Assembly (NCBI RefSeq): GCF_014651715.1
Contig: NZ_BMXK01000001.1
Location: 1-64,000 of the forward strand
Length of the DNA stretch: 64,000 bases
Direction: 5' to 3'
From: Zhihengliuella salsuginis
GTDB lineage: Bacteria > Actinomycetota > Actinomycetes > Actinomycetales > Micrococcaceae
In this document: positions 1-7,691 of the stretch, in pieces
Position numbering within the stretch: position 1 is the first letter of the stretch
How the letters are laid out: every line of letters begins with the position of its first letter
Position numbers and translations under genes: made by a program
The notes under the pieces: generated by a model
Told to the model about the DNA's origin: nothing
The model's database searches: none
The model's input: only the letters and a program-made list of their open reading frames with translations

Positions 1-61
1 GGTCCGCGACAACCAGCCGCGGACCGCTCAACTCTGCCTCTTGACAAGAACAACCTACATA

Positions 62-1036
62 TCAGGTGTACTGACCTCGACCGTTGTTGACGCGGTCGAT
101 GGGAGCTTTACCTCCGATGCCGAGGTGGGCTCTGTCTAGGTTGTAGTAGTCGAGCCAACCTGACAAGGCCGCTGTGCGGTCGGTGTTCGATGCCCAGGGG
201 CGTGCGTAGGCCCACTCGTTGGCCAGGGTGCGGTTCAGTCGCTCGACTTTGCCGTTGGTCCAGGGGCAGTGCGGGCGGATGAACTTCTGCTTGATGCCCC
301 GGCTGCTCAGTGCCTCTCGGAAGGCCCGCGAGTTCCGGTAGGCGAAGGCGTTGTCGGTGATGACCCGCTCGATGTCTATGCCGAGCCCGGTGTAGAACGC
401 GATCGCGCGTTCGATGAAGCCGGCGCTGGTGGTGCCTTTCTCGTCGTCGTGGACCTCGAGATAGGCCAGGCGGGAGTGGTCGTCGACGGCGGCGTGGACG
501 AAGTCGTAGCCGGCGCCGCGTTTGCTCGTCGGGCGTTCACCGCGCCCGTGCGCGCGCCATCCGCCGCCGTCGGGGATGCGGCCGAGTTTCTTGACGTCGA
601 CATGGATCAGCGATCCGGGATGGTCGTGTTCGTAGCGGCGCCCCGACCGGCGGGAAGCGCGGATGACCGCCCCGGTCACCGGGTCCAGTTCACGCAGCAG
701 CGGCATCTGGTTCCGGCGCAGGACCCTTCCGACCGTCGAGGCCTGCATGCCGAGCCTGCTCGCGATGAACACCGGCCCGCGGCGGGTCAACTCGCGCATG
801 ATCCGCACCCGGGTCTCCTGGCAGGCGCGGGTACGGTGCGGATGGCTGCGGGCGACGCTGGAACGGTCCCGCAGACCGGGCAGGCCGTGCTCGCGGAACC
901 TGCGCCACCACCGCCACGCGGTCGTGCGAGAGACACCCATCTCGGACGCTACATGGGCCACCGCGCGCCCGGACTCGATACGCCGGACCATGGTCATTCT
1001 TCCGGCTGGAGTCAGCCGGGCGTTAGCGTGGGACAT
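62..1036 (-). CDS. IS481-family DDE transposase
   Basis: This 324-residue transposase is full length for the family. An N-terminal helix-turn-helix pair (about 10-115) would bind the element ends. The RNase H-like rve domain (about 140-310) carries the catalytic residues Asp147 (HVDVKK), Asp228 (ITDN) and Glu265 (GKVERLNRT), with the usual D-35-E spacing. The ATG at 1036 follows GGAGG at a six-base spacing. That ribosome site lies in one arm of a perfect 12-bp inverted repeat (1037-1048 with 1089-1100), so read-through mRNA could mask it. The stop TGA (62-64) lies outside the TGT end of the element, so the flanking DNA supplies the stop; a CTAG target would give TAG at the same place. No frameshift or missing catalytic residue is visible. 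Confidence 0.9.
   Translation of the reverse strand: MSHANARLTPAGRMTMVRRIESGRAVAHVASEMGVSRTTAWRWWRRFREHGLPGLRDRSSVARSHPHRTRACQETRVRIMRELTRRGPVFIASRLGMQASTVGRVLRRNQMPLLRELDPVTGAVIRASRRSGRRYEHDHPGSLIHVDVKKLGRIPDGGGWRAHGRGERPTSKRGAGYDFVHAAVDDHSRLAYLEVHDDEKGTTSAGFIERAIAFYTGLGIDIERVITDNAFAYRNSRAFREALSSRGIKQKFIRPHCPWTNGKVERLNRTLANEWAYARPWASNTDRTAALSGWLDYYNLDRAHLGIGGKAPIDRVNNGRGQYT
64..92 (+). repeat. IS481 left terminal inverted repeat
   Basis: It begins AGGTGTACTGACC and ends ACCGTTGTTGACG. It matches the reverse complement of 1104-1132 at 26 of 29 positions; the three differences lie in the middle. Confidence 0.85.
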
Positions 1037-1129
1037 GAGAGACCTCCGTGGGAACGAGCTGAAGAATTAGACAGCTACAACTCGACCCCGGAGGTCTCTC
1101 CTACGTCAACAACGGTCCGGGCCAGTACA
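67..1129 (-). mobile_element. IS481-family insertion sequence, apparently intact
   Basis: The element holds one DDE transposase gene between imperfect terminal inverted repeats (64-92 and 1104-1132, 26 of 29 positions identical). I set the ends at the TGT...ACA boundary usual for this family; the repeat match runs three bases further on each side. The right flank is CCTAGG, which fits the NCTAGN target known for IS481, but the left flank is ATCAGG, so no full target duplication is present. This suggests that one flank was rearranged after insertion. The element lies in the remains of an IS110-family transposase. Confidence 0.85.
1037..1100 (-). promoter_or_regulatory. Hairpin masking the transposase ribosome site
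   Basis: GAGAGACCTCCG (1037-1048) and CGGAGGTCTCTC (1089-1100) are perfect 12-bp complements separated by 40 bases. A transcript entering from outside the element would pair the transposase GGAGG with the upstream CCTCC, blocking initiation. A transcript starting inside the loop would leave it free. Such protection from outside transcription is known for IS10 and IS50; applying it here is inference. Confidence 0.55.
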
Positions 1130-1132
1130 CCT
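1104..1132 (-). repeat. IS481 right terminal inverted repeat
   Basis: Read on the minus strand it begins AGGTGTACTGGCC and ends ACCGTTGTTGACG, pairing with the left end at 64-92. The CTAG next to it (1131-1134) matches the IS481 target preference. Confidence 0.85.
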
Positions 1133-1243
1133 AGGGCAGGGCTTTGTCGAGGCGTTTCCTGCCGACCCGGTCCAGGACCACGGCATGGTGGTCGGTTTTG
1201 CCGACGGCGAGGCCGATGAAAACATCGACGGTTGCGGGATCAT
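1131..1243 (-). pseudogene. IS110-family transposase, N-terminal remnant
   Basis: Only the first 35 or so residues of a DEDD transposase remain. The pattern FIGLAVGKTDHH...LDRVGRKRLDKALP matches the family start, where GLDVGK is usual, so the first catalytic Asp is Ala here. The likely ATG at 1243 is out of frame with this stretch; an extra two bases near 1215, in the ATG-TTTTC run, would explain the shift. The frame ends at TAG (1131-1133) where the IS481 element begins. The rest of the gene is missing. It is non-functional. Confidence 0.7.
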
Positions 1244-1553
1244 CGTCTTGCCTTCCTGGGAGCAGGGACTTCCAGCGGGTACGACGGTGCTGGCTTGTCC
1301 TGCGGCTCCAAGGCTCGGTATCCACGTCACAGCCGATTTGGACGGTAGTTCTCACTTCCGCATCCGGCCTTTATTAGCTATGTCCTCTGTGCCTATCGAA
1401 CGCCGGTGACAACGCCCCCCCGTGTGAAGTCTCCCGGATCATTGGCGACTGGGGGCAGGAATCATGCCGGGGCCGACAGGCCAGCAACCTCTAAAGTCGC
1501 ATTTTCGGGGGCGGCTGAGAAGGCAACGGGGGATTCGTGGGGAGCGGGGCTTG
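1244..1553. other. Non-coding stretch upstream of the IS110 remnant
   Basis: Bases 1244-1370 probably belong to the leader of the old IS110 element. I see no gene, RNA or promoter I can support in the remainder. A CCAGCAACC string near 1480 recalls S-box riboswitches, but no matching stems were found. Confidence 0.4.
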
Positions 1554-1943
1554 TCAGGCGGCGTATGGGCGGCGGGCGGCGACTTTGAACTCGGGCGCGC
1601 CATCGCCCGGGAGCGGCTCGATCTCCCAAACGCGCGCCGGGATCTCAGTCCCCGCGGCCGTGCGGTAGGCCTCGACGCTAAGGGTCCAAGCCGGTGCGGC
1701 TTCCGATGCGGTGAGGGCGGCCTCGGCGTCGGAGAAGTCGGAGAAGACCACGCGCACGTCGGTGGTGGTCGCGGATGGTAACGCGTGGTCGGCGCCTATC
1801 AGCCGCCGGCGCGTCCGCTCGCCGGGCCCGTCCGGTCCAGCCGGCTCCGCGCCCGGCACCCGCAGCCTGGCCCCGCGGAACAGGTGGGTGTGGGAGGCGT
1901 GCAGCACCAGGCCCGCCTCGCCGCCGCCCGCAGTCCCTGCCAT
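1554..1943 (-). CDS. Hypothetical protein, last gene of siderophore operon
   Basis: I do not recognise this roughly 129-residue protein. It is soluble, with no signal peptide or membrane segment, and is rich in Ala, Arg and Glu. It starts 23 bases after the ABC ATPase gene and is read in the same direction, so co-transcription is likely. The ATG at 1943 is preceded by TAGGA at a workable spacing; an in-frame ATG at 1952 would add three residues. It ends ARRPYAA just before the IS110 debris. A role in iron handling is only a guess from position. Confidence 0.55.
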   Translation of the reverse strand: MAGTAGGGEAGLVLHASHTHLFRGARLRVPGAEPAGPDGPGERTRRRLIGADHALPSATTTDVRVVFSDFSDAEAALTASEAAPAWTLSVEAYRTAAGTEIPARVWEIEPLPGDGAPEFKVAARRPYAA

Positions 1944-1966
1944 GGTGCCCATCCTAGGGCGGACGG

Positions 1967-2746
1967 TCAATGCGCGGCGAGCGCCGCGGGCTCGAAGGAG
2001 ATCGCAACCCGGCCGCGGGCGTCGTCGTACCGGACCTCCGCGTCCACCTCGTAGACGTCGCGGATCAGCGCCGGGGTGAGCACCTCGCGCGGGGTGCCGC
2101 CGGCGACCACGGCGCCGTCCTTGAGGACCACCAGCTGGTCGCAGAACATCGCGGCCAGGTTGAGGTCGTGCAGCGCCACAATGCTCGTGACCGGCAGCCG
2201 CGTGACCAGCGTGAGCAGCTCGAGCTGATGCCGGATGTCCAGGTGGTTGGTGGGCTCGTCGAGCAGCAGTTCGCGGGGTTCCTGCGCCAGGGCGCGCGCG
2301 ATCTGCACGCGCTGCCGCTCGCCCCCGGAGAGCGTGTGCCACAACCGGTCCGCCTTGTCGGCGAGCCCGGTGTGCTCGAGGGCGCGCACGACGGCGGCGC
2401 GGTCCGCCTCCGGGTCCCCGCCCCACGTGCCGCGGTGCGGGATGCGGCCGAGCCGGACGACGTCCTCGACCAGGATGTCCATGTCCGTCTGCGCGTGCTG
2501 GCTGACCACGGCGACCGCGCGGGCGATGCTCCGGCGGGGGATGGAGGAGAGGGCCTCGCCGTCGAGCCGGACCGTGCCGGCGGACGGCTTGGCGACGCCC
2601 TGCATGAGGCGCAGCAGCGAGGACTTGCCGGAGCCGTTGGGGCCCAGCAGGCCCACCGTGTCCCCGGGGGCGGGGCGCAGGGTGACGCCGTCGACCACGA
2701 GCGTCCCCTCGCGGGACCAGCTGACGTTCTCGGCGGCGAGGCTCAT
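1967..2746 (-). CDS. Iron-siderophore ABC transporter ATP-binding protein
   Basis: This 259-residue FepC/FhuC-type ATPase would power uptake of a ferric siderophore (or, less likely, cobalamin or heme) at the cytoplasmic membrane. It has Walker A GPNGSGKS (35-42), signature LSGGERQ (139-145), Walker B LLLDEP (160-165) and the switch His in VALHDLN. Length is normal. Its ATG overlaps the stop of the permease gene upstream by four bases, so the two are translationally coupled. It is the third gene of an operon read leftwards: binding protein, permease, ATPase, unknown protein. Confidence 0.92.
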   Translation of the reverse strand: MSLAAENVSWSREGTLVVDGVTLRPAPGDTVGLLGPNGSGKSSLLRLMQGVAKPSAGTVRLDGEALSSIPRRSIARAVAVVSQHAQTDMDILVEDVVRLGRIPHRGTWGGDPEADRAAVVRALEHTGLADKADRLWHTLSGGERQRVQIARALAQEPRELLLDEPTNHLDIRHQLELLTLVTRLPVTSIVALHDLNLAAMFCDQLVVLKDGAVVAGGTPREVLTPALIRDVYEVDAEVRYDDARGRVAISFEPAALAAH

Positions 2747-3813
2747 GCGGCCCTCCGGCGGCGGGCGAGCAGCGCGATGAACACGGGCACGCCGATCAGG
2801 GCGGTGCCCACGCCGACGGGCAGCGGGGTCGGGGCGAACGCGACGCGCGATCCGGCGTCGACCCAGACCATGAAGATGGCGCCCAGCACGGCCGTCGCCG
2901 GCACGATCCGCGTGTGCCGGGACCCGAAGAGCAGGCGGGCCGCGTGCGGCAGGACGAGGCCGACGAACCCGATCGCCCCGGCCACGCTGACCAGGGTGGC
3001 GGTGATGAGGGCCGTCATGAGCAGCAGCAGGAGGCGGACGCGGCGCACGTTCAGGCCGAGCGAGGAGGCGACCTCGTCGCCGAAGGCGAACGCGTCGAGC
3101 GCGTGGGCGTAGCGCAGGCAGATCAGCGTGCCGGCCGCGACGACGGACAGGCACAGGGCGACGTCGTTCCAGCGCACGCCCTCGAGGGAGCCGAGCAGCC
3201 AGAACATGACGCCGCGGGTCTCGTCCGAGTCGGCGAACGCGAACACGATCAGCGAGGTCAGCGCGGAGAACAGCTGCGTGCTGGCGACGCCGGCGAGGAC
3301 CACGCGGTCGTTGCCGCCGCCGGCCATCTTCGAGAGGCCGAGGACCAGAGCGAACGCCACCAGCGCGCCGATGAACGCGCCGCCGGAGAGGCCCAGCGCG
3401 GCGCCGCCGAGGCCCAGCACGCCGACAGCGACGGCGCCCGTGGACGCGCCCGAGGAGACGCCGAGGACGTACGGATCGGCGAGCGGGTTGCGCAGCAGCG
3501 ACTGCATGATCGCCCCGCACAGGCCCAGCCCGGCGCCGCACGCCGCGGCCACCAGTGCGCGGGGCAGGCGCTCCTGCCACACGATCGCGTCCTCGGTGAC
3601 GCGGACCGGGATGTCGGCCTCGGCCAGGTGGTTCAGAAGCACGTCGCGGACGTTGACCAGCGACACGTCGGCGGGACCGAGCGTGATCGCGACGCCGACG
3701 GAGAACGCGAGCAGGGCGATCCCGCCGAGCGTCAGGCCCGCCGCCGTGAGGATCGTGCGCGCACGACGGCGGCCGCCCGCCGCGGGTGCGGCGGACGCGG
3801 CCGGTGCCGGCAC
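2743..3813 (-). CDS. FecCD-family iron-siderophore ABC permease
   Basis: This 356-residue protein is the single membrane subunit of the importer, with about nine or ten hydrophobic helices and typical FecCD stretches such as RLPRALVAAACGAGLGLCGAIMQ-like sequence near 80-100 and GFVGLVLPHAAR near 290. The start is GTG at 3813, 25 bases after the binding-protein gene ends. In this family it works as a homodimer, since only one permease gene is present. The stop overlaps the ATPase start. Confidence 0.92.
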   Translation of the reverse strand: MPAPAASAAPAAGGRRRARTILTAAGLTLGGIALLAFSVGVAITLGPADVSLVNVRDVLLNHLAEADIPVRVTEDAIVWQERLPRALVAAACGAGLGLCGAIMQSLLRNPLADPYVLGVSSGASTGAVAVGVLGLGGAALGLSGGAFIGALVAFALVLGLSKMAGGGNDRVVLAGVASTQLFSALTSLIVFAFADSDETRGVMFWLLGSLEGVRWNDVALCLSVVAAGTLICLRYAHALDAFAFGDEVASSLGLNVRRVRLLLLLMTALITATLVSVAGAIGFVGLVLPHAARLLFGSRHTRIVPATAVLGAIFMVWVDAGSRVAFAPTPLPVGVGTALIGVPVFIALLARRRRAA

Positions 3814-3838
3814 GGGGTCGGCTACGGGTGCGACGGTG

Positions 3839-4888
3839 CTAGTCAGCGTTCTGTTCCTTCCAGAATTCGCCGATCTTCTCGAGCCCGTCGACGAAGCGGA
3901 TGGACGGGTTCATCTCCGCGCCGTGCAGGGCGATGTAGCGCTCGTTCTCCACGGCGTCGAGGGTGCTGGTCAGCGGGTCCGACTCGAGGAACTCGATCTT
4001 GTCCGCCAGCAGGTCGCCGGGGAAGCGGTTGCGCTGCAGGTCGCCGAGGACCAGGACGTCCGGGTCCTTCTCGACGACGGTCTCCCAGCCGGTCGCGGGC
4101 CAGTCGTCGGCGGTGTCCGCGAACGAGTTCTCCATCCCGGACATCTCGGCGAGCATGGCCGCGGAGCCGTAGCCGCCGGCGACGTACGGGGTGCGGGTGT
4201 CGGCGAACCAGAAGGCCACGGTGGCGCCGTCGGCGTCCACGCCCTCGAGGGCGGCGTCCGCGCGCGCCTGCAGGTCGGCGACCAGGGCCTCGCCGCGGGA
4301 CGGGACGTCGAAGATGGCCGCGAGTTCGCGGATCTCCGTGTAGAGCGACTCGACCTCGAGCAGCTGGGTGCGGGTCCCGCCGCCGTTGATGATCAGGTCG
4401 CCCTCGCAATCCGTGGGGGAGAGGTAGGACTCGATGCCGGTCTCCGCGAAGCGGTCGCGGGTCGCGACGCCGTTCTCGCCCAGGTGGCGGCCGAACGAGG
4501 CCGTGATGAAATCGGGGTCGGCGTCGAGGACGACCTCGTAGGTCGGGGCGTTGTCGGCCAGGCGCGGCACGTCGGCGTTCGCCGCCTCCAGGCCCGGCAG
4601 GACCGGGTCGGTCCACGAGGCCGTGCCGGCCACGCGGTCCTCGAGCCCCAGGGAGTAGAGGATCTCGGTGGAGTTCTGGTCCAGGGAGACCACGCGCTCC
4701 GGCGGCGCGTCGAGAGTGACCTCGACGCCGCAGTTCTCGATCGTCAGCGGGTACTCGGTGGAGCCTTCGCCTCCGGCGGCCGCCGATGCGGACGGCTCAT
4801 CGACGGGTTCGGAGGCGCCGCAACCGGTGGCGGCGAGCGCCAGCGTCGCCGCGATGGCGGCCCAGGCGGCCGAACGAATCTTCATCAA
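3839..4888 (-). CDS. Iron-siderophore ABC transporter binding lipoprotein
   Basis: This 349-residue lipoprotein binds the ferric complex outside the membrane. The signal sequence ends in the lipobox LAATGC, with lipidated Cys23. The periplasmic-binding fold of the FecB/FepB class follows, with the usual opening PERVVSLDQNSTEILYSLG (about 63-81). It is the first gene of the operon. A candidate DtxR/IdeR iron box lies 49-67 bases upstream of the start (4937-4955), so repression by iron is likely. The bound siderophore cannot be told from the sequence. Confidence 0.92.
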   Translation of the reverse strand: MMKIRSAAWAAIAATLALAATGCGASEPVDEPSASAAAGGEGSTEYPLTIENCGVEVTLDAPPERVVSLDQNSTEILYSLGLEDRVAGTASWTDPVLPGLEAANADVPRLADNAPTYEVVLDADPDFITASFGRHLGENGVATRDRFAETGIESYLSPTDCEGDLIINGGGTRTQLLEVESLYTEIRELAAIFDVPSRGEALVADLQARADAALEGVDADGATVAFWFADTRTPYVAGGYGSAAMLAEMSGMENSFADTADDWPATGWETVVEKDPDVLVLGDLQRNRFPGDLLADKIEFLESDPLTSTLDAVENERYIALHGAEMNPSIRFVDGLEKIGEFWKEQNAD

Positions 4889-4936
4889 CTTGCTCCCGTG
4901 GATCGTCTGGTGGGACCGAGACGCCGCACCGGGAAG

Positions 4937-4955
4937 ACAGTTTAGCCTGCCCTAA
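4937..4955 (-). promoter_or_regulatory. Candidate DtxR/IdeR iron box
   Basis: Read on the minus strand the site is TTAGGGCAGGCTAAACTGT. It agrees with the consensus TTAGGTTAGSCTAACCTAA at about 13 of 19 positions, including TTAGG and GCTAA. It precedes the siderophore importer and overlaps the stop codon of the EamA gene. Confidence 0.6.
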
Positions 4956-5911
4956 GTTGATTTGGTAAATGAATCGTCATGAATGTCGATCGATGCCGGC
5001 GGGCGCGTCCCGCCGTCGAGTGCCGGCCGCCGCCGGCCCGGACGCCGCAGCGATGACGCGGAACCGACCAGCACTCCGGCGACGATCAGCACGCCGCCGA
5101 CCAGCTCGCCGGCGCTCGCCTCCTCGCCGAGCAGCAGCCATGCCGCGCTCATGCCGAAGACCGGGACCAGCAGTGAGAACGGTGCGACGACGCCGGCCGG
5201 GTGGCGCGCCATGAGCCACGTGAAGATGCCGGAGCCGAGCACCGTCCCGATCAGGACCGTGTAGGCGAGGCCGGCCAGCGCCGCGATGCCCGCCGGGGTG
5301 CCGAGCCCGGTGAACGAGGCGGCGATCGCCTCCGGGCCCTCGGCGGCCAAGGACAGGGCGAGCATTGGAAGCGGCGGGACCACCGACATCCACAGGGTGA
5401 GGTGCAGCGGGTTCGAGGGCCGCGCCCGGCGGTTGCAGACGTTGCCGATGGCCCAGCCGAAGGCGCCGGCCAGAGTCAGGAGGAAGGGCAGCAGGCTCGC
5501 CGACTCCCAGCGCTGCCAGCCGACGATCGTGAGGCCGCCGACCGCGATCGTGATGCCGGCGATGCCGAAGGGGCCGATCCGCTCCCGCAGGAAGAGCGCA
5601 CCCAGCAGGACCGTGAACGGCGCCGAGGCCTGCAGCACGAGCGAGGCCAGCCCCGCCGGCATGCCGATGGACATGCCCCAGTACAGGAAGAGGAACTGGA
5701 GGGTGCCGAAGCCGAGGCCGTAGCCGACGAGCCACCGGGTCGCGACGTCGGGGCGGGGGATCAGGATGATCGTCGGCACGGCGAGAAGAGCGAAGCGCAG
5801 CGCCACGAGGAAGAGCGGCGGGAACACCTGGAGCGAGGCGTCGATGGCGATGAAGTTCAGGCCCCACATGAGGGCGACTGAGACGGCGAGCAGCCGGTGG
5901 CGGGTGGGCAT
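4952..5911 (-). CDS. EamA/DMT-family exporter
   Basis: This 319-residue membrane protein has ten hydrophobic helices arranged as two EamA repeats (about 5-135 and 145-280), the layout of the drug/metabolite transporter superfamily, whose members export amino acids and other small metabolites. Typical marks are MWGLNFIA near the start and LLGEEAS near 270. I chose ATG 5911 because GAGGATG lies upstream; an in-frame start at 5953 would run into the shared promoter. It is divergent from a LysR regulator gene 71 bases away, its likely controller. Its 3' end overlaps the iron box of the next operon. Confidence 0.85.
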   Translation of the reverse strand: MPTRHRLLAVSVALMWGLNFIAIDASLQVFPPLFLVALRFALLAVPTIILIPRPDVATRWLVGYGLGFGTLQFLFLYWGMSIGMPAGLASLVLQASAPFTVLLGALFLRERIGPFGIAGITIAVGGLTIVGWQRWESASLLPFLLTLAGAFGWAIGNVCNRRARPSNPLHLTLWMSVVPPLPMLALSLAAEGPEAIAASFTGLGTPAGIAALAGLAYTVLIGTVLGSGIFTWLMARHPAGVVAPFSLLVPVFGMSAAWLLLGEEASAGELVGGVLIVAGVLVGSASSLRRPGRRRPALDGGTRPPASIDIHDDSFTKST

Positions 5912-5982
5912 GGAATCATCCTCGCCGCTGCCTTCTTGAAGGACAATCGACAAATTTGGAAAGTACTCTGTAGGTTGTCTTC
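5912..5982. promoter_or_regulatory. Divergent eamA / lysR control region
   Basis: This 71-base AT-richer gap separates the exporter and its probable regulator. GACAA and TTGTC face each other across it, at about 5942 and 5975. A LysR-type site (T-N11-A) is expected here, but I cannot fix it to the base. Confidence 0.4.
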
Positions 5983-6903
5983 ATGGAATACCGCCACCTG
6001 GAGTTGCTGCGCGAATTCGCCGACCGCGGCAGCGTCACCGCCGTCGCCGAGGCGACGTACCGGACGCCGTCGGCCGTCTCCCAGCAGTTGAAGACGGCCC
6101 AGCGCGAGGCGGGCATGGCGCTTGTCGAGCCCGCCGGCCGCGGCCTGCGACTGACCGGGGCCGGGCGGCTGCTCGCGGAGGGCGGGGCGGATCTCGCGAC
6201 CGCCCTGGCGAGGGTCGAGGCGCGGTGGGACGCGTTCCGGGGCGAGCCGACCGGCGTCGTGCGCATCGCGGCGCTGCCCAGCGCGGCGACGTTCCTCATG
6301 CCGCCAGTGCTGCGGGGGCTGGGCGGCACAGGGATCGAGGTCGAGGTCAGCGACTACGACGTCGCCGAGGCCGAGTACGCGGACCTCGCCGCCGACAACG
6401 ACATCGTGGTCGCCCACAGCCTGACCAGCGTCCGCCCCGCGGGAACGCGCGGCGAGTCTGTGGTGCCGCTCGCCCGCGAGCCCCTCGACGTCGCCATGAA
6501 CGCCGCGCACGAGCTCGCCGGCCGGGACCATCTCACGCCCGCCGACGTCGCCGGCTGCGCGTGGATCGGCGTCCCGGTCGGGTATCCCTTCGACACCGTG
6601 CTCGAATCCGTGAGCGCCGAGACCGGTGCCGACCTCGACATCCGCCAGCGGATCCGCGACAACCGGCTCATCGAGGCACTGGTCGCCGACAGCGACCTCG
6701 TGGCGATCCTTCCCCGGTTCACGACGCCCACGGGCGGCGGGCTCGTGCTGCGGGAGCTGCGCGGGGCCTCGTCGGTCCGGCACGTGTCCGCCGTGATGCG
6801 GCCGGACCGCGCGGAGCGGCTCTCCGTCCGGACCGTCCTGGAGGCCCTGCGCGCCTCCGCGGCCGACACCGAGCGCCGCCATGAGGCCGGACCGCCGGCC
6901 TAG
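5983..6903 (+). CDS. LysR-family transcriptional regulator
   Basis: This 306-residue protein has an N-terminal winged helix-turn-helix (about 1-60, with SAVSQQLKTAQREAGMALVE) and a C-terminal LysR substrate-binding fold (about 88-295). Such proteins are tetrameric activators or repressors responding to a small molecule. Divergence from the EamA exporter gene suggests control of that exporter, as in LysG/LysE-like pairs, and of itself. The ligand is unknown. Its last bases overlap the stop of the convergent DeoR gene by four bases. Confidence 0.88.
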   Translation: MEYRHLELLREFADRGSVTAVAEATYRTPSAVSQQLKTAQREAGMALVEPAGRGLRLTGAGRLLAEGGADLATALARVEARWDAFRGEPTGVVRIAALPSAATFLMPPVLRGLGGTGIEVEVSDYDVAEAEYADLAADNDIVVAHSLTSVRPAGTRGESVVPLAREPLDVAMNAAHELAGRDHLTPADVAGCAWIGVPVGYPFDTVLESVSAETGADLDIRQRIRDNRLIEALVADSDLVAILPRFTTPTGGGLVLRELRGASSVRHVSAVMRPDRAERLSVRTVLEALRASAADTERRHEAGPPA

Positions 6904-7661
6904 GCGTCGATATCCACCAGCTCGACCCCCGCCGCCGCCAGCCAGGCAGCCGCGTCGGCGGGTGCGCCGCTGGTGACGACCACGTCGACGGCGTCCGACG
7001 GGCAGACCGCGAACGTCGCCGTCATCCCGAGCTTCTCCGCCGTCGTGACGGCGATGACGCGGCGGGATGAGGCGAGCGCCGCCTTCTTGAAGTCGGCGTC
7101 CTGCATGCTGGTCGCCGTCAGGCCGATCTCCTCGCCCCAGGCGCACACGCCGAGCACGGCGACGTCCGCCCGGAAGTCGAGGACGTCGCGCGCCGCGCGG
7201 TGCCCCTTCCACGACAGCTCGTCCCCGTTCAGCTCGCCGCCGGGTGTCACGATGCGGGTCCCCGGGCGCTCGCCGAGCGCGGCGGCCCCGTGGATCGACA
7301 GCGGCATGGCCGTCAGGTCCCGCCCCGCGGCGGCGCGGGCGACCGCGGCGCACGTGGTGCCGTCGTCGATGATGACACTCGAGGCGTCGGGGATGAGGCC
7401 GGCGGCCGCGGCGCCGATGCGCTGCTTGAGGGCGGTGTTCGTCTCCTGCCGGACCTGGTACGGCAGGCGCGCGCCCCGGGCGGGCAGGCCCACCGCGCCG
7501 CCGTGGGTCCGGCGCAGCACCCCCTGGAGGGCCAGTTCGTCCAGATCGCGCCGGACGGTCATGGCCGAGGCGCCCGTGGCCCGGACCAGGTCGGCGACCC
7601 GGACCTCCGCCGTCCCCCGCACGGCGTTGATGATCGTTTTCTGCCTGATCGCACGTTGCAT
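6900..7661 (-). CDS. DeoR/GlpR-family transcriptional regulator
   Basis: This 253-residue repressor-type protein has an N-terminal DeoR helix-turn-helix (about 6-57, with SAMTVRRDLDELA and RTHGGA) and a DeoR sensor domain (about 75-230) of the sugar-phosphate isomerase-like fold (IDDGTTCAAVA; KKAALASS). These regulators usually sense sugar phosphates. The start at 7661 is only 30 bases from the divergent MFS gene, so one operator could serve both. Here it probably controls the exporter and methyltransferase. Confidence 0.88.
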   Translation of the reverse strand: MQRAIRQKTIINAVRGTAEVRVADLVRATGASAMTVRRDLDELALQGVLRRTHGGAVGLPARGARLPYQVRQETNTALKQRIGAAAAGLIPDASSVIIDDGTTCAAVARAAAGRDLTAMPLSIHGAAALGERPGTRIVTPGGELNGDELSWKGHRAARDVLDFRADVAVLGVCAWGEEIGLTATSMQDADFKKAALASSRRVIAVTTAEKLGMTATFAVCPSDAVDVVVTSGAPADAAAWLAAAGVELVDIDA

Positions 7662-7691
7662 GTGTTTGATTCCACCGGAAGACTGCGGCGT

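Noticed and set aside
1406-1550. Possible S-box-like riboswitch near CCAGCAACC
   Set aside because: Only one short string matches. I could not form the P1-P4 stems and no methionine or SAM gene follows.
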